In this document: positions 1 to 8,712 of the stretch, one piece after another
Layout of the letters: each line of letters starts with the position of its first letter
Numbering within the stretch: position 1 is the stretch's first letter
From: Mumia sp. zg.B17
GTDB taxonomy: Bacteria > Actinomycetota > Actinomycetes > Propionibacteriales > Nocardioidaceae
Direction: 5' to 3'
Length of the DNA: 64,000 nucleotides
Assembly (NCBI RefSeq): GCF_019550915.1
Contig: NZ_JAHWCI010000002.1
Location: forward strand, 124,001 to 188,000
The notes under the pieces: model-generated
Database searches by the model: none
Told to the model about the DNA's origin: nothing
The model's input: only the letters and a program-made list of their open reading frames with translations
Program-made: the position numbers and the translations under genes

Positions 1-86
1 GTCAGGAGCAGGCTGCAGAGCCGGCTCCCGCGAGCACTGAGGCTGCTACCGCTCCCGCGGAAGCAGCGAACGGAACGGAGAGCTGA
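1..86 (+). CDS. rpsC: 30S ribosomal protein S3, C-terminal end (5' truncated)
   Basis: Only the last 27 codons are inside the window; the reading frame begins at base 3 and ends with TGA at 84-86. The peptide is an Ala/Glu/Pro-rich low-complexity tail, the kind of acidic extension that actinobacterial S3 carries after its KH and C-terminal domains. Identity rests on this tail and on the position directly before rplP with a 3-nt gap, which is the standard S10-operon order. S3 lines the mRNA entry tunnel of the 30S subunit. The folded domains lie outside the window. Confidence 0.85.
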   Translation, partial: QEQAAEPAPASTEAATAPAEAANGTES

Positions 87-89
87 ACC

Positions 90-509
90 ATGCTGATCCC
101 GCGCAGGGTCAAGCACCGCAAGCAGCACCACCCCAAGCGTCGTGGCGCCGCCAAGGGCGGCACGTCGCTGGCGTTCGGTGACTTCGGCATCCAGGCGATC
201 GAGGGTCACTACGTGACCAACCGGCAGATCGAGTCGGCTCGTATCGCCATGACCCGTCACATCAAGCGTGGCGGCAAGGTGTGGATCAACATCTACCCCG
301 ACCGTCCGCTGACCAAGAAGCCTGCCGAGACCCGCATGGGTTCCGGAAAGGGTTCGCCGGAGTGGTGGATCGCCAACGTCAAGGCCGGCCGCGTCATGTT
401 CGAGCTGTCGGGCGTGACCGAGCCGGTGGCCCGTGAGGCGCTGCGACGTGCGATGCACAAGCTCCCGATGAAGTGCAAGATCGTGACCCGCGAGGCAGGT
501 GATCTCTGA
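90..509 (+). CDS. rplP: 50S ribosomal protein L16
   Basis: 139 aa, the normal length for L16, which binds 23S rRNA near the A site and helps position aminoacyl-tRNA. The N-terminus [17 protein letters not shown] and the later segments [20 protein letters not shown] and [16 protein letters not shown] are family hallmarks. The ATG follows the rpsC stop by 3 nt with a GGAACGGAG-type ribosome site ahead of it, and the TGA overlaps the ATG of rpmC, so translation is probably coupled through this part of the operon. Nothing is missing or unusual. Confidence 0.98.
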   Translation: MLIPRRVKHRKQHHPKRRGAAKGGTSLAFGDFGIQAIEGHYVTNRQIESARIAMTRHIKRGGKVWINIYPDRPLTKKPAETRMGSGKGSPEWWIANVKAGRVMFELSGVTEPVAREALRRAMHKLPMKCKIVTREAGDL

Positions 510-733
510 TGGCGAACGCCACCACCACCGCTGACCTCCGCGCGCTGAGCGCCGAGGACCTGGCCGACAAGCTGGGCGAGGCCAAGGAAGAGCTGTTCAA
601 CCTGCGCTTCCAGGCCGCGACCGGCCAGCTCGAGAACAACGCCCGGCTCCGTACGGTGCGCAAGGACATCGCGCGCATCTACACCGTCGTCCGTGAGCGC
701 GAGCTCGGCATCATCGAAAGTGAAGAGGCATGA
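509..733 (+). CDS. rpmC: 50S ribosomal protein L29
   Basis: 74 aa. L29 is a small two-helix protein at the nascent-chain exit of the 50S subunit, where signal recognition particle and trigger factor dock. The core ([20 protein letters not shown], then [18 protein letters not shown]) matches the family, including the R-x-V-R-K-D-I-A-R helix. A short acidic tail (GIIESEEA) is typical of actinobacteria. The ATG overlaps the rplP stop (TGATG), and the 3' end overlaps rpsQ by 4 nt (ATGA). Confidence 0.98.
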   Translation: MANATTTADLRALSAEDLADKLGEAKEELFNLRFQAATGQLENNARLRTVRKDIARIYTVVRERELGIIESEEA

Positions 734-1002
734 GCAACAACACCGCAGGCGAGCGCAACCGCCGCAAGGTGCGCGAGGGCCTCGTCGTGAGCGACAAGAT
801 GGACAAGACCGTCGTCGTCAGCGTCGAGGACCACGTCAAGCACGCTCTGTACGGCAAGGTCATGCGCCGCACGAGCAAGCTCAAGGCGCACGACGAGGCG
901 AACGAGGCTGGCATCGGCGACCGCGTACTGGTCGCAGAGACCCGTCCGCTGTCGTCGACCAAGCGTTGGCGCCTCGTCGAGATCCTCGAGAAGGCCAAGT
1001 AA
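730..1002 (+). CDS. rpsQ: 30S ribosomal protein S17
   Basis: 90 aa. S17 is an OB-fold primary 16S rRNA-binding protein that helps nucleate the 5' domain. The diagnostic segments are [20 protein letters not shown] near the N-terminus, KYGKV-like [17 protein letters not shown], and a C-terminal [20 protein letters not shown]. The start overlaps the rpmC stop as ATGA. A 63-nt gap follows before rplN, the largest gap in this part of the operon; it holds a GGAG ribosome site but no clear terminator. Confidence 0.98.
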   Translation: MSNNTAGERNRRKVREGLVVSDKMDKTVVVSVEDHVKHALYGKVMRRTSKLKAHDEANEAGIGDRVLVAETRPLSSTKRWRLVEILEKAK

Positions 1003-1065
1003 CCACTCGTTCCGTCAGGCTCGCGGAGACCCCGTGAGAACCGGCGAGACAACAGGAGATAACCG

Positions 1066-1434
1066 ATGATCCAGCAGGAGTCGCGACTCAAGGTCGCCGA
1101 CAACACCGGTGCCAAGGAGATCTTGTGCATCCGCGTGCTCGGCGGTTCCGGTCGTCGATACGCAGGGATCGGCGACACCATCGTCGCCACCGTCAAGGAC
1201 GCGATCCCGGGCGGGAACGTCAAGAAGGGCGACGTCGTGAAGGCTGTCGTCGTCCGCACCGCGAAGGAGCGCCGTCGTCCGGACGGCTCCTACATCCGGT
1301 TCGACGAGAACGCCGCAGTCATCTTGAAGAATGATGGTGAGCCCCGTGGCACGCGCATCTTCGGCCCCGTGGGCCGTGAGCTGCGCGACAAGCGGTTCAT
1401 GCGCATCATCTCGCTTGCCCCGGAGGTGCTGTGA
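1066..1434 (+). CDS. rplN: 50S ribosomal protein L14
   Basis: 122 aa, exactly the usual length. L14 is a beta-barrel protein at the 30S/50S interface that contacts helix 44 and is the docking site for RsfS. The sequence opens [20 protein letters not shown] and carries the [31 protein letters not shown] core and the [13 protein letters not shown] signature. An AACAGGAGATAACC ribosome site precedes the ATG. The stop overlaps the rplX start (TGATG). Confidence 0.98.
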   Translation: MIQQESRLKVADNTGAKEILCIRVLGGSGRRYAGIGDTIVATVKDAIPGGNVKKGDVVKAVVVRTAKERRRPDGSYIRFDENAAVILKNDGEPRGTRIFGPVGRELRDKRFMRIISLAPEVL

Positions 1435-1805
1435 TGACTGCCAAGAAGAAGAGCCTGAGCATCAAGAAGGGTGACCAGGTCCGCGTGCTGTCCGGCAAGG
1501 ACCGCGGCGTCGAGGGCAAGGTCATCGCCGTGCTCCCCGAGGTCGATCGCGTGATCGTCGAGGGCGTGAACCGGATCAAGCGGCACCAGAAGGCGCTGCA
1601 GCCGGGCACGACCAGCTCGATCGTGACCAAGGAGGCTCCGATCCACGTGTCCAACGTGGCGCTCCTGGTCGAGGTCGACGGCGAGAAGGTCACCACCCGT
1701 ATCGGCAACCGTCGCGACGAGGTCACCAAGAAGCGCCCTGACGGCTCCACCTACAGCGCGCACCGCAGCGTGCGCGTCGCCAAGCGCACCGGAGAGGAGA
1801 TCTGA
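1434..1805 (+). CDS. rplX: 50S ribosomal protein L24
   Basis: 123 aa from the ATG at 1434; a GTG one codon upstream (1431) is an alternative start. L24 is an assembly-initiating protein that binds the 5' end of 23S rRNA. The KOW motif is visible near residues 10-35 ([20 protein letters not shown]), followed by VNRIKRHQK. Typical bacterial L24 is about 105 aa, so the C-terminal segment ([21 protein letters not shown] region) is a modest extension of the actinobacterial type. Stop-start overlaps exist on both sides. Confidence 0.97.
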   Translation: MTAKKKSLSIKKGDQVRVLSGKDRGVEGKVIAVLPEVDRVIVEGVNRIKRHQKALQPGTTSSIVTKEAPIHVSNVALLVEVDGEKVTTRIGNRRDEVTKKRPDGSTYSAHRSVRVAKRTGEEI

Positions 1806-2374
1806 TGAGCGCCGAGACCACAGAGAAGGTCATCCCGCGCGTGAAGACGCGCTACCGCGAGGAGATCCTCCCCGCGCTGCGCGAGGAGTTCTCGTTCGAG
1901 AACGTCATGCAGGTCCCGGGTCTGACCAAGATCGTCGTCAACATGGGCGTCGGCGAGGCAGCTCGTGACTCCAAGCTGATCGAGGGCGCGATCCGCGACC
2001 TGGCCGCGATCACCGGCCAGAAGCCGCAGGTCACCCGTGCCCGCAAGTCCATCGCGCAGTTCAAGCTGCGCGAGGGCATGCCGATCGGTGCGCACGTCAC
2101 GCTGCGCGGCGACCGCATGTGGGAGTTCCTCGATCGGCTGCTGTCGATCGCCCTCCCGCGTATCCGCGACTTCCGCGGGCTCTCGCCCAAGCAGTTCGAC
2201 GGACGCGGCAACTACACGTTCGGTCTCACGGAGCAGGTCATGTTCCACGAGATCGATCAGGACAAGATCGACCGGACCCGTGGCATGGACATCACCATCG
2301 TCACCTCGGCGACCAACGACGAGGAGGGGCGCGCGCTCCTCACCAAGCTCGGCTTCCCGTTCAAGGAGAACTGA
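1805..2374 (+). CDS. rplE: 50S ribosomal protein L5
   Basis: 189 aa. L5 binds 5S rRNA and forms bridge B1b with S13 in the head of the 30S subunit. Family segments include [54 protein letters not shown] and [20 protein letters not shown]. The first about 15 residues ([15 protein letters not shown]) are the usual actinobacterial N-terminal extension. The start overlaps the rplX stop; the next gene starts 3 nt after the stop. Confidence 0.98.
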   Translation: MSAETTEKVIPRVKTRYREEILPALREEFSFENVMQVPGLTKIVVNMGVGEAARDSKLIEGAIRDLAAITGQKPQVTRARKSIAQFKLREGMPIGAHVTLRGDRMWEFLDRLLSIALPRIRDFRGLSPKQFDGRGNYTFGLTEQVMFHEIDQDKIDRTRGMDITIVTSATNDEEGRALLTKLGFPFKEN

Positions 2375-2376
2375 CC

Positions 2377-2562
2377 ATGGCGAAGACCTCGCTGAAGGTT
2401 AAGGCCGCGCGCAAGCCGAAGTACGCCGTGCGCGCCTACACCCGCTGCCAGCGCTGTGGACGCCCGAAGTCCGTCTATCGCAAGTTCGGCCTGTGCCGGA
2501 TCTGCCTGCGGACCATGGCTCACCGCGGTGAGCTCCCGGGCATCACGAAGAGCAGCTGGTAA
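2377..2562 (+). CDS. rpsZ: 30S ribosomal protein S14, zinc-binding (type Z)
   Basis: 61 aa, the short S14 form, located in the 30S head near S3 and S10. Four cysteines at residues 24, 27, 40 and 43 (CxxC-x12-CxxC) form the zinc ribbon, so this is the zinc-dependent paralogue. Actinobacteria usually keep a longer zinc-free S14 elsewhere under Zur control; none is in this window. The ATG lies 3 nt after the rplE stop, and AAGGAGAA in the end of rplE serves as ribosome site. A 75-nt gap without a T-tract follows before rpsH. Confidence 0.98.
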   Translation: MAKTSLKVKAARKPKYAVRAYTRCQRCGRPKSVYRKFGLCRICLRTMAHRGELPGITKSSW

Positions 2563-2637
2563 TCCCGACTCGACCCTGAACGCCGCAGGTCCGCGCCGAC
2601 AGCGCGGAAACCGTGGCAGGAAAGTGGAAACACACTC

Positions 2638-3045
2638 ATGACGATGACTGATCCGATCGCGGACATGCTGACGCGTGTCCGCAACGGCAACCAGGCGTTC
2701 CACGACGAGGTGAGCATGCCTTACAGCAAGCTCAAGGCCGGCGTCGCGGAGATCCTGAAGCAAGAGGGCTACATCACGGGCTTCTCCGTGGCCGAGCCGA
2801 CCGGGGACGTCGTGGGCAAGACGCTCACGGTGACCCTCAAGTACGGCCAGCACCGCGAGCGTGCGATCGCCGGCATCCGGCGCATCAGCAAGCCGGGTCT
2901 GCGGGTCTACGCGAAGTCGACCAACCTGCCGAAGGTTCTCGGAGGACTGGGCGTGGCGATCATCTCCACGAGCCAGGGCCTTCTGACCGACAAGCAGGCC
3001 AAGTTCAAGGGCGTCGGGGGCGAAGTCCTCGCCTACGTCTGGTGA
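2638..3045 (+). CDS. rpsH: 30S ribosomal protein S8
   Basis: 135 aa. S8 binds 16S rRNA helix 21 and, in enterobacteria, also represses the spc operon by binding its mRNA. The start [20 protein letters not shown] is the family N-terminus, which decides the first of two closely spaced ATGs. The C-terminal [20 protein letters not shown] segment is the conserved RNA-binding region. The ribosome site is GGCAGGAAAG. The gap before rplF is 16 nt and contains GGGAGGAG. Confidence 0.98.
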   Translation: MTMTDPIADMLTRVRNGNQAFHDEVSMPYSKLKAGVAEILKQEGYITGFSVAEPTGDVVGKTLTVTLKYGQHRERAIAGIRRISKPGLRVYAKSTNLPKVLGGLGVAIISTSQGLLTDKQAKFKGVGGEVLAYVW

Positions 3046-3061
3046 CGGGAGGAGAAAACAC

Positions 3062-3604
3062 ATGTCACGTATTGGCAAGCAGCCGGTGACGGTTCCTTCC
3101 GGTGTCGACATCGCGATCGACGGGCAGGTCGTCACGGTCAAGGGCCCGAAGGGCACGCTGGCGCACACGGTGGCCGCACCGATCACCGCGAGCAAGGCTG
3201 AGGACGGCGCGATCTCGGTCGAGCGTCCGAACGACGAGCGGCAGAACCGCTCGCTCCACGGCCTCACACGCACCCTGATCAACAACATGGTCATCGGCGT
3301 CACGACGGGCTACGAGAAGAAGCTCGAGCTCGTCGGCGTCGGATACCGCGTCCTGGCCAAGGGCCCGGCCGCGATCGAGCTCAACCTCGGCTTCAGCCAC
3401 CCGGTCGCCTTCCAGGCACCGGAGGGCGTGACCTTCACGGTCGAGTCGCCGACGAAGCTCACGATCACCGGGATCGACAAGCAGCAGGTCGGTGAGGTTG
3501 CGGCCAACATCCGCAAGCTGCGCAAGCCCGAGCCCTACAAGGGCAAGGGCGTGCGATACGCCGGCGAGCAGGTTCGCCGCAAGGCTGGGAAGGCTGGAAA
3601 GTAA
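3062..3604 (+). CDS. rplF: 50S ribosomal protein L6
   Basis: 180 aa. L6 consists of two homologous RNA-binding domains and lies near the factor-binding centre beside the sarcin-ricin loop. The N-terminus [17 protein letters not shown] and the C-terminal signature [20 protein letters not shown] are diagnostic. A strong GGGAGGAG site precedes the ATG. The stop codon TAATGG contains the ATG of rplR, so the two genes overlap by one base. Confidence 0.98.
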   Translation: MSRIGKQPVTVPSGVDIAIDGQVVTVKGPKGTLAHTVAAPITASKAEDGAISVERPNDERQNRSLHGLTRTLINNMVIGVTTGYEKKLELVGVGYRVLAKGPAAIELNLGFSHPVAFQAPEGVTFTVESPTKLTITGIDKQQVGEVAANIRKLRKPEPYKGKGVRYAGEQVRRKAGKAGK

Positions 3605-3987
3605 TGGCTATCGCTCTCAAGCACCGCAAGCACGAGGCTGCGCGCGTCGCTGGTCGTCGTCGCCGTCAGGTGCGGGGTCGCAAGCGGGTCGCCGGGACGC
3701 AGGATCGTCCGCGTCTGGTGATCACGCGCTCCAGCCGTCACATCGTCGCTCAGGTCGTCAACGACCTGGAGGGCCGTACGCTTGCGTCGGCCTCGTCGAT
3801 GGAGGCCGAGCTGCGCTCGCTCGACGGAGACAAGACCGCCAAGGCCCGTCGCGTCGGTGAGCTGATCGCCGACCGCGCGAAGGTCGCCGGGGTCGAAGCG
3901 GTCGTGTTCGACCGCGCAGGAAACAAGTACCAGGGGCGCGTTTCCGCCCTGGCCGAGGGCGCCCGCGAGGGCGGCCTGGCCTTCTGA
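3604..3987 (+). CDS. rplR: 50S ribosomal protein L18
   Basis: 127 aa. L18 binds 5S rRNA together with L5 and is needed to join it to the 50S subunit. The Arg-rich N-terminus ([20 protein letters not shown]) and the segments [18 protein letters not shown] and [20 protein letters not shown] fit the family. The start overlaps the rplF stop. A 26-nt spacer with AGAAGAGGA leads to rpsE. Confidence 0.98.
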   Translation: MAIALKHRKHEAARVAGRRRRQVRGRKRVAGTQDRPRLVITRSSRHIVAQVVNDLEGRTLASASSMEAELRSLDGDKTAKARRVGELIADRAKVAGVEAVVFDRAGNKYQGRVSALAEGAREGGLAF

Positions 3988-4013
3988 GCCAGACGAGAGA
4001 AGAGGACAGTCGA

Positions 4014-4613
4014 ATGAGCGGAGCCCAGCGCCGCAGTGGCGGCGGGGACCGTCGGGGCCGCGATCGCGGTTCGGCGGACAAGACCGCATACATCGAGAAG
4101 GTCGTCGGCATCAACCGCGTGGCCAAGGTCGTCAAGGGCGGACGTCGGTTCAGCTTCACGGCCCTGGTCGTCGTCGGTGACGGCGACGGCATGGTCGGTG
4201 TCGGCTACGGCAAGGCGAAGGAGGTGCCGACCGCCATCCAGAAGGGTGTCGAGGAGGCAAAGAAGTCCTTCTTCCGCGTGCCGCGCATCCAGGGCACCAT
4301 CCCGCACCCCGTGCAGGGTGAGCGGGCAGCCGGCGTGGTCATGCTGCGCCCGGCCGCTCCCGGTACCGGCGTCATCGCCGGTGGTCCGGTCCGCGCCGTG
4401 CTCGAGGCCGCAGGCATCCACGACGTGCTGAGCAAGTCGCTCGGCTCGTCGAACGCCATCAACATCGTGCACGCGACCATTCAGGCGCTGCGTGAGCTCG
4501 AGTCCCCGGCGGACGTGGCGGCTCGCCGCGGCCTGCCGGTCGAGCACGTCGCACCGGCGGCGATGCTCAAGGCCGAGCGTGAGCCGTCGACGCCGGCCCA
4601 GGCAGGTGCATGA
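4014..4613 (+). CDS. rpsE: 30S ribosomal protein S5
   Basis: 199 aa. S5 lies at the mRNA entry and decoding region and affects translational accuracy. The double-stranded RNA-binding-like domain ([20 protein letters not shown]) and the C-terminal S5 fold ([20 protein letters not shown], then [17 protein letters not shown]) are clear. The basic Gly/Arg-rich N-terminus and the Pro/Ala tail make it longer than the 166-aa E. coli protein, as is common in actinobacteria. Its stop overlaps the rpmD start. Confidence 0.98.
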   Translation: MSGAQRRSGGGDRRGRDRGSADKTAYIEKVVGINRVAKVVKGGRRFSFTALVVVGDGDGMVGVGYGKAKEVPTAIQKGVEEAKKSFFRVPRIQGTIPHPVQGERAAGVVMLRPAAPGTGVIAGGPVRAVLEAAGIHDVLSKSLGSSNAINIVHATIQALRELESPADVAARRGLPVEHVAPAAMLKAEREPSTPAQAGA

Positions 4614-4795
4614 TGTCGAAGCTGCAGGTGACCCAGGTGCGCTCGGGCATCGGGCGTACGAACAACCAGCGCCAGACCTTGCGCACGCTCGGTCTCAAGC
4701 GCATCGGCGACGTCGTCGTCAAGGAGGACCGTCCCGAGATCCGCGGGATGATCGCAACGGTTCCTCACCTCGTCGACGTCAAGAATGTGGACTGA
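4613..4795 (+). CDS. rpmD: 50S ribosomal protein L30
   Basis: 60 aa from the ATG at 4613; the ATG at 4610 would add one Met and gives the ATGA overlap, so the exact start is uncertain by one codon. L30 is a small peripheral 50S protein. The sequence [20 protein letters not shown], followed by [14 protein letters not shown] and a C-terminal [17 protein letters not shown], is a typical L30. It lies between rpsE and rplO as in most bacteria. Confidence 0.97.
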   Translation: MSKLQVTQVRSGIGRTNNQRQTLRTLGLKRIGDVVVKEDRPEIRGMIATVPHLVDVKNVD

Positions 4796-4809
4796 GGGGA
4801 GGAACTGAC

Positions 4810-5250
4810 ATGACGCTCAAGCTGCACCACCTCCGCCCCGCACCGGGCGCGAAGACCGCGAAGACCCGTGTGGGTCGCGGTGAGGGAAGCAAGGGCAAGA
4901 CCGCGGGCCGCGGCACCAAGGGCACGAGTGCCCGCTACCAGGTGCCCGTCGGCTTCGAGGGCGGCCAGGTCCCGATCCACATGCGCCTCCCGAAGCTGGG
5001 TGGGTTCAAGAGCCCGTTCAAGGTGGCGTACCAGGTCGTGAACCTGACCCGCCTCGGCGAGCTCTTCCCCGAGGGCGGCACGGTGGACGTCGCCGCACTC
5101 GTCGACAAGGGTGCGGTCCGCAAGGGCCAGCCCGTCAAGATCCTGGGCAACGGCGAGATCGACGTCGCGGTCCAGGTGACTGCCGACAAGTTCTCGGCGT
5201 CGGCCAAGAGCAAGATCGAAGCGGCTGGCGGCTCGGTCACCGAGCGCTGA
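4810..5250 (+). CDS. rplO: 50S ribosomal protein L15
   Basis: 146 aa. L15 binds 23S rRNA late in 50S assembly and threads a long basic N-terminal arm into the subunit. The arm ([20 protein letters not shown], then GTSARYQVP) and the [19 protein letters not shown] segment are diagnostic. The ATG with GGGGAGGAAC ahead of it is 14 nt after rpmD. This is the last ribosomal gene before secY; the following 143 nt contain a long inverted repeat, described separately. Confidence 0.98.
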   Translation: MTLKLHHLRPAPGAKTAKTRVGRGEGSKGKTAGRGTKGTSARYQVPVGFEGGQVPIHMRLPKLGGFKSPFKVAYQVVNLTRLGELFPEGGTVDVAALVDKGAVRKGQPVKILGNGEIDVAVQVTADKFSASAKSKIEAAGGSVTER

Positions 5251-5270
5251 GTCGTACCGAGTCGTATGGG

Positions 5271-5322
5271 ACATGGCGGTCTCTGACAGTCGCTCACCGA
5301 GCGACTGTTAGAGTCGCCATGT
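5271..5322 (+). promoter_or_regulatory. long inverted repeat with possible secY promoter
   Basis: An imperfect inverted repeat of about 22 bp per arm (ACATGGCG ... CGCCATGT outside, AGTCGCT-caccg-AGCGACT at the centre) lies between rplO and secY. No T-run follows, so it does not look like a simple terminator. CTGACA (5283-5288) and TGTTAG (5307-5312) within it resemble -35 and -10 boxes. It may be a processing or attenuation structure, a protein-binding palindrome over the secY promoter, or both. The hairpin itself is seen directly; its role is inferred. Confidence 0.6.
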
Positions 5323-5393
5323 TTCGCTTCAAGGCCCCCATTCCGCACTCCACCCGCACGGGACACCGTCGCCGTTGTCCATAGGAGGACCCG

Positions 5394-6701
5394 GTGCTCA
5401 GCGCTTTCGTCAACGCGTTCAAGACGCCTGATCTACGCAAGAAGATCTTGTTCGTCTTGTTCATCCTCGTGCTGTTCCGGATGGGATCCGTCCTCCCCGC
5501 TCCGGGAGTGGACGTGGAGAACGTTCAGTTCTGCCTCAACGCTGCTACCTCAGGTGAGAACGCCAACAGCCTGTTCAACCTGCTCAACGTCTTCTCGGGT
5601 GGAGCTCTCCTCCAGCTGACCGTGTTCGCGCTGGGCATCATGCCCTACATCACCGCGAGCATCATCCTTCAGCTGTTGACGGTGGTGATCCCACGGCTGG
5701 AGACCCTCAAGAAGGAGGGTCAGTCCGGCCAGGCCAAGATCACCCAGTACACCCGCTACCTCACCCTGGGTCTCGCGGTCCTCCAGGGCGCCGGCATCGT
5801 CGCGATGGCCCGTTCCGGAGCCCTCTTCGGCAACCAGTGCAACCGCGACCTCCTGACCGACACCGACTCGGTCGGTCTCTTCCTGCTGATCGTCCTGGTC
5901 ATGGTCGCCGGTACGGCGATGATCATGTGGTTCGGCGAGCTCATCAGCGACCGTGGTGTCGGCAACGGCATGTCGCTGCTGATCTTCACCCAGATCGTCG
6001 CGACCTTCCCGGGCACGATGTGGCTCATCAAGGAGCAGCGCGGCTGGGGCGTCTTCGCCGTCGTGGTCGCCGTCGGTCTCGCCGTCATGGCGGCCGTCAT
6101 CTTCATCGAGCAGGCCCAGCGCCGGATCCCGGTGCAGTACGCCCGCCGGATGGTCGGACGCAAGATGTTCGGCGGCTCGTCGACCTACATCCCGCTGAAG
6201 GTCAACCAGGCCGGCGTCATCCCGGTCATCTTCGCCTCGAGCCTGCTCTATCTCCCGGCGCTGGCCGCACAGTTCAACCAGGGCAAGGGCTGGGCGAACT
6301 GGATCAACGACAACTTCGTCCGCGGCGACCACCCGGTCTACATGCTCACCTTCTTCCTGCTGATCGTGTTCTTCACGTACTTCTACGTGTCGATCACCTT
6401 CAACCCGAAGGAGGTCGCCGACAACATGAAGAAGTACGGCGGCTTCATCCCCGGCATCCGTGCCGGACGTCCGACCGAGCAGTACCTCGGCTACGTGCTC
6501 TCGCGCATCACCTTCCCCGGCTCGCTGTACCTCGGTCTCGTCGCGCTCATCCCGCTCCTGGCCTTCCTGCTCGTCGACGCCAACCAGAACTTCCCGTTCG
6601 GTGGCACGACGCTCCTGATCATCGTCGGCGTCGGTCTCGACACGGTGAAGCAGATCGAGAGCCAGCTGCAGCAGCGCAACTACGAAGGGTTCCTCAAGTG
6701 A
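5394..6701 (+). CDS. secY: Preprotein translocase subunit SecY
   Basis: 435 aa, the usual length. SecY is the ten-helix pore of the Sec translocon and works with SecE, SecG and SecA (none is in this window). Family segments include MPYITASIILQLLTVVIP, GQAKITQYTRYLTLGLA, the periplasmic/cytosolic loop RRIPVQYARR, and FNPKEVADNMKKYGGFIPG. The start is GTG at 5394, chosen because TAGGAGGACCC lies directly upstream and because LSAFVNAFKTPDLRKKILF is the normal N-terminus. The TGA overlaps the adk ATG, so secY-adk-map form one unit. Confidence 0.98.
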   Translation: MLSAFVNAFKTPDLRKKILFVLFILVLFRMGSVLPAPGVDVENVQFCLNAATSGENANSLFNLLNVFSGGALLQLTVFALGIMPYITASIILQLLTVVIPRLETLKKEGQSGQAKITQYTRYLTLGLAVLQGAGIVAMARSGALFGNQCNRDLLTDTDSVGLFLLIVLVMVAGTAMIMWFGELISDRGVGNGMSLLIFTQIVATFPGTMWLIKEQRGWGVFAVVVAVGLAVMAAVIFIEQAQRRIPVQYARRMVGRKMFGGSSTYIPLKVNQAGVIPVIFASSLLYLPALAAQFNQGKGWANWINDNFVRGDHPVYMLTFFLLIVFFTYFYVSITFNPKEVADNMKKYGGFIPGIRAGRPTEQYLGYVLSRITFPGSLYLGLVALIPLLAFLLVDANQNFPFGGTTLLIIVGVGLDTVKQIESQLQQRNYEGFLK

Positions 6702-7267
6702 TGCGTCTCTTGTTCATGGGTCCTCCGGGGGCAGGCAAGGGCACCCAGGCGACTCTCCTCGCGGAAAAGCTCGGGATCCCGCAGATCTCGACGGGCGACA
6801 TCTTCCGCGCGAACGTCTCCGAGGGCACGGAGCTCGGCGTCGTGGCGAAGACGTACATGGACAAGGGCGAGTACGTCCCCGACGAGGTCACCAACGCGAT
6901 GGTGCGCGACCGGCTCACGTGGGACGACGCGCACGCCGGCTTCCTCCTCGACGGCTATCCGCGGACGGTCGACCAGGTCCACACGCTCGACGGGATCCTG
7001 GCCGAACTGGGAGAGAAGCTCGATGCCGTCGTCGAGCTGGTGGTGGAGCGTGAGGAGCTCATCGCGCGCCTGCTGAAGCGCGCGGAGACCTCGGGCCGCA
7101 CCGACGACACCGAGGACGTCGTCCGGCACCGCCAAGAGGTGTACGAGGCGCAGACGTCGCCGCTGCTCGCCCTCTACGCCGACCGCGGTCTGCTGGTGCG
7201 GGTCGACGGGCTCGGCGCCGTGGACGAGGTCCAGGCCCGCATCCTCGACGCCCTGCCGCAGGACTAA
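6701..7267 (+). CDS. adk: Adenylate kinase (short form)
   Basis: 188 aa. The enzyme converts ATP + AMP to 2 ADP. The P-loop GPPGAGKGT is at residues 7-15, the AMP-binding segment STGDIFR follows, and FLLDGYPRT is the conserved core strand. The LID is short (TSGRTDDTEDVVRHR) with no zinc cysteines, as in other actinobacterial enzymes. The ATG overlaps the secY stop and map begins 6 nt after the stop, which is the common secY-adk-map order. Confidence 0.98.
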   Translation: MRLLFMGPPGAGKGTQATLLAEKLGIPQISTGDIFRANVSEGTELGVVAKTYMDKGEYVPDEVTNAMVRDRLTWDDAHAGFLLDGYPRTVDQVHTLDGILAELGEKLDAVVELVVEREELIARLLKRAETSGRTDDTEDVVRHRQEVYEAQTSPLLALYADRGLLVRVDGLGAVDEVQARILDALPQD

Positions 7268-7273
7268 GGAGCC

Positions 7274-8110
7274 ATGGGTCTGTTCGGCAGCGGCCTGGAG
7301 ATCAAGACGCCTGACCAGGTCGCCGTGATGCGGCGGGCGGGCGTGATCGTGGGCGAGACGCTCGCGCTCCTGCGTGAGTCGGTCCGGCCGGGCATGACCA
7401 CGGCCGACCTCGACGCGATCGCGGAGGAGCACATCCACAGCCGTGGGGCCAAGCCGAACTTCAAGGGCTACCACGGCTTTCCGGCGACGATCTGCACGTC
7501 GGTCAACGACGAGGTCGTCCACGGCATCCCGGGCGGCCGCGTGATCGAGGAGGGCGACCTCGTCTCGATCGACTGCGGGTGCGTGCTCGACGGCTGGCAC
7601 TCCGACGCGGCGGTCACCGTCGCGGTGGGGGAGGTCTCGGCGAGCCGGCGCGAGCTGATGCGCGTGTGCGAGGAGTCCTTGTGGCGCGGCATCGCCGCGG
7701 CACGGCTCGGCGGCAGGGTCAGCGACATCGGCCACGCGGTCGAGACGTACGTCCGCAGCCAACCCGCCGGTGCGTCGTACGGGATCGTCGAGGACTACGT
7801 CGGTCACGGGATCGGCACGGCCATGCACATGCCGCCCAACGTCCCCAACTTCGGCCGACCGGGCCACGGCGCCAAGCTGGTCAAGGGGCTGGTCCTCGCG
7901 GTGGAGCCGATGCTGACCGAAGGCACGATCGACACGACGACCCTCGAGGACGACTGGACCGTCGTGACCGACGACAGCGGGTGGTCGGCCCACTTCGAGC
8001 ACACGTTCACGCTCACCGACACCGGCGCCTGGGTGCTCAGCGCCCTCGACGGCGGCAAGGCCCGGCTCGCCGAGCTGGGCGTCCCGTACGGCGGCCCCGA
8101 GAGCGACTGA
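7274..8110 (+). CDS. map: Methionine aminopeptidase, type I
   Basis: 278 aa. It removes the initiator Met from nascent proteins. The five metal ligands of the pita-bread fold are all present at D100, D111, H178, E211 and E242, with HGIPG at 83-87 and the GHGIGTAMH segment at 178-185. No N-terminal SH3 or zinc-finger extension is present. The ATG follows TAAGGAGCC, 6 nt after adk. The C-terminus (about residues 255-278) runs slightly past the catalytic core. After it a 136-nt gap contains the infA promoter. Confidence 0.97.
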   Translation: MGLFGSGLEIKTPDQVAVMRRAGVIVGETLALLRESVRPGMTTADLDAIAEEHIHSRGAKPNFKGYHGFPATICTSVNDEVVHGIPGGRVIEEGDLVSIDCGCVLDGWHSDAAVTVAVGEVSASRRELMRVCEESLWRGIAAARLGGRVSDIGHAVETYVRSQPAGASYGIVEDYVGHGIGTAMHMPPNVPNFGRPGHGAKLVKGLVLAVEPMLTEGTIDTTTLEDDWTVVTDDSGWSAHFEHTFTLTDTGAWVLSALDGGKARLAELGVPYGGPESD

Positions 8111-8142
8111 CGGCGCCCTTCCTCTCGTCGAGGGGGGCTGAT

Positions 8143-8215
8143 TTGTCCGACCGCCACGGAGCACCGTACTATGGACAGTCGGCCGAGGTCTGCGTATCCG
8201 CATGCCTTCGGCCGA
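8143..8215 (+). promoter_or_regulatory. infA promoter and 5' leader hairpin
   Basis: TTGTCC (8143-8148), an 18-bp spacer and TACTAT (8167-8172) form a good housekeeping promoter inside the map-infA gap, so infA onward can be transcribed separately from spc-secY. Starting at about the expected transcription start, TCGGCCGA (8179-8186) and TCGGCCGA (8208-8215) bracket partly complementary inner arms (GGTCTGCG / CGCATGCC), giving a leader hairpin about 30 nt before the infA ATG. Confidence 0.75.
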
Positions 8216-8246
8216 TCCGAGAGACGTGCGACAGATTGCGGAGGAC

Positions 8247-8468
8247 ATGCCGAAGAAGGAAGGCGTCATCGAGCTCGAGGGCTCGGTCATCGAGGCCCTG
8301 CCGAACGCGATGTTCCGGGTCGAGCTGACCAATGGCCACAAGGTTCTAGCCCATATCAGCGGCAAGATGCGCCAGCACTACATCCGGATCCTCCCCGAGG
8401 ACCGCGTAGTGGTGGAGCTGTCCCCGTACGACCTCACCCGAGGCCGGATCGTCTACCGGTACAAGTGA
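8247..8468 (+). CDS. infA: Translation initiation factor IF-1
   Basis: 73 aa, a single S1/OB domain. IF-1 blocks the ribosomal A site during initiation. The sequence [20 protein letters not shown] and the C-terminal [15 protein letters not shown] are textbook. The ATG is fixed by GGAGG five bases upstream and by homology. In actinobacteria infA heads the infA-rpmJ-rpsM-rpsK-rpsD-rpoA-rplQ unit, as here, and it has its own promoter in the map-infA gap. Confidence 0.98.
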   Translation: MPKKEGVIELEGSVIEALPNAMFRVELTNGHKVLAHISGKMRQHYIRILPEDRVVVELSPYDLTRGRIVYRYK

Positions 8469-8547
8469 CCCGCACCGGGAGCCGCCCGCGAGGGCGTCGT
8501 CGTCGCGCGCCGCGCAACCATCCGTCCGTTCAAGATAAGAGAGCTCG

Positions 8548-8661
8548 ATGAAGGTTCAACCGAGCGTCAAGCCGATCTGCGAGAAGTGCAAGGTCATCCG
8601 TCGCCATGGCCGTGTCATGGTGATCTGCGAGAACCCGCGCCACAAGCAGCGGCAGGGCTGA
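8548..8661 (+). CDS. rpmJ: 50S ribosomal protein L36 (zinc-binding form)
   Basis: 37 aa. L36 is the smallest bacterial ribosomal protein and stabilises 23S rRNA junctions in the 50S subunit. The sequence [19 protein letters not shown], then [18 protein letters not shown], has the zinc ligands C11, C14, C27 and H32, so it is the zinc-containing (C+) paralogue, like the S14 in this window. AAGAGAGCTCG is upstream as a weak ribosome site. It lies 79 nt after infA and 133 nt before rpsM. Confidence 0.97.
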   Translation: MKVQPSVKPICEKCKVIRRHGRVMVICENPRHKQRQG

Positions 8662-8712
8662 CCAGCCCGCCACCCACACGTGACCGCTCACCCCGTCGAC
8701 GACGAGGTGCTT

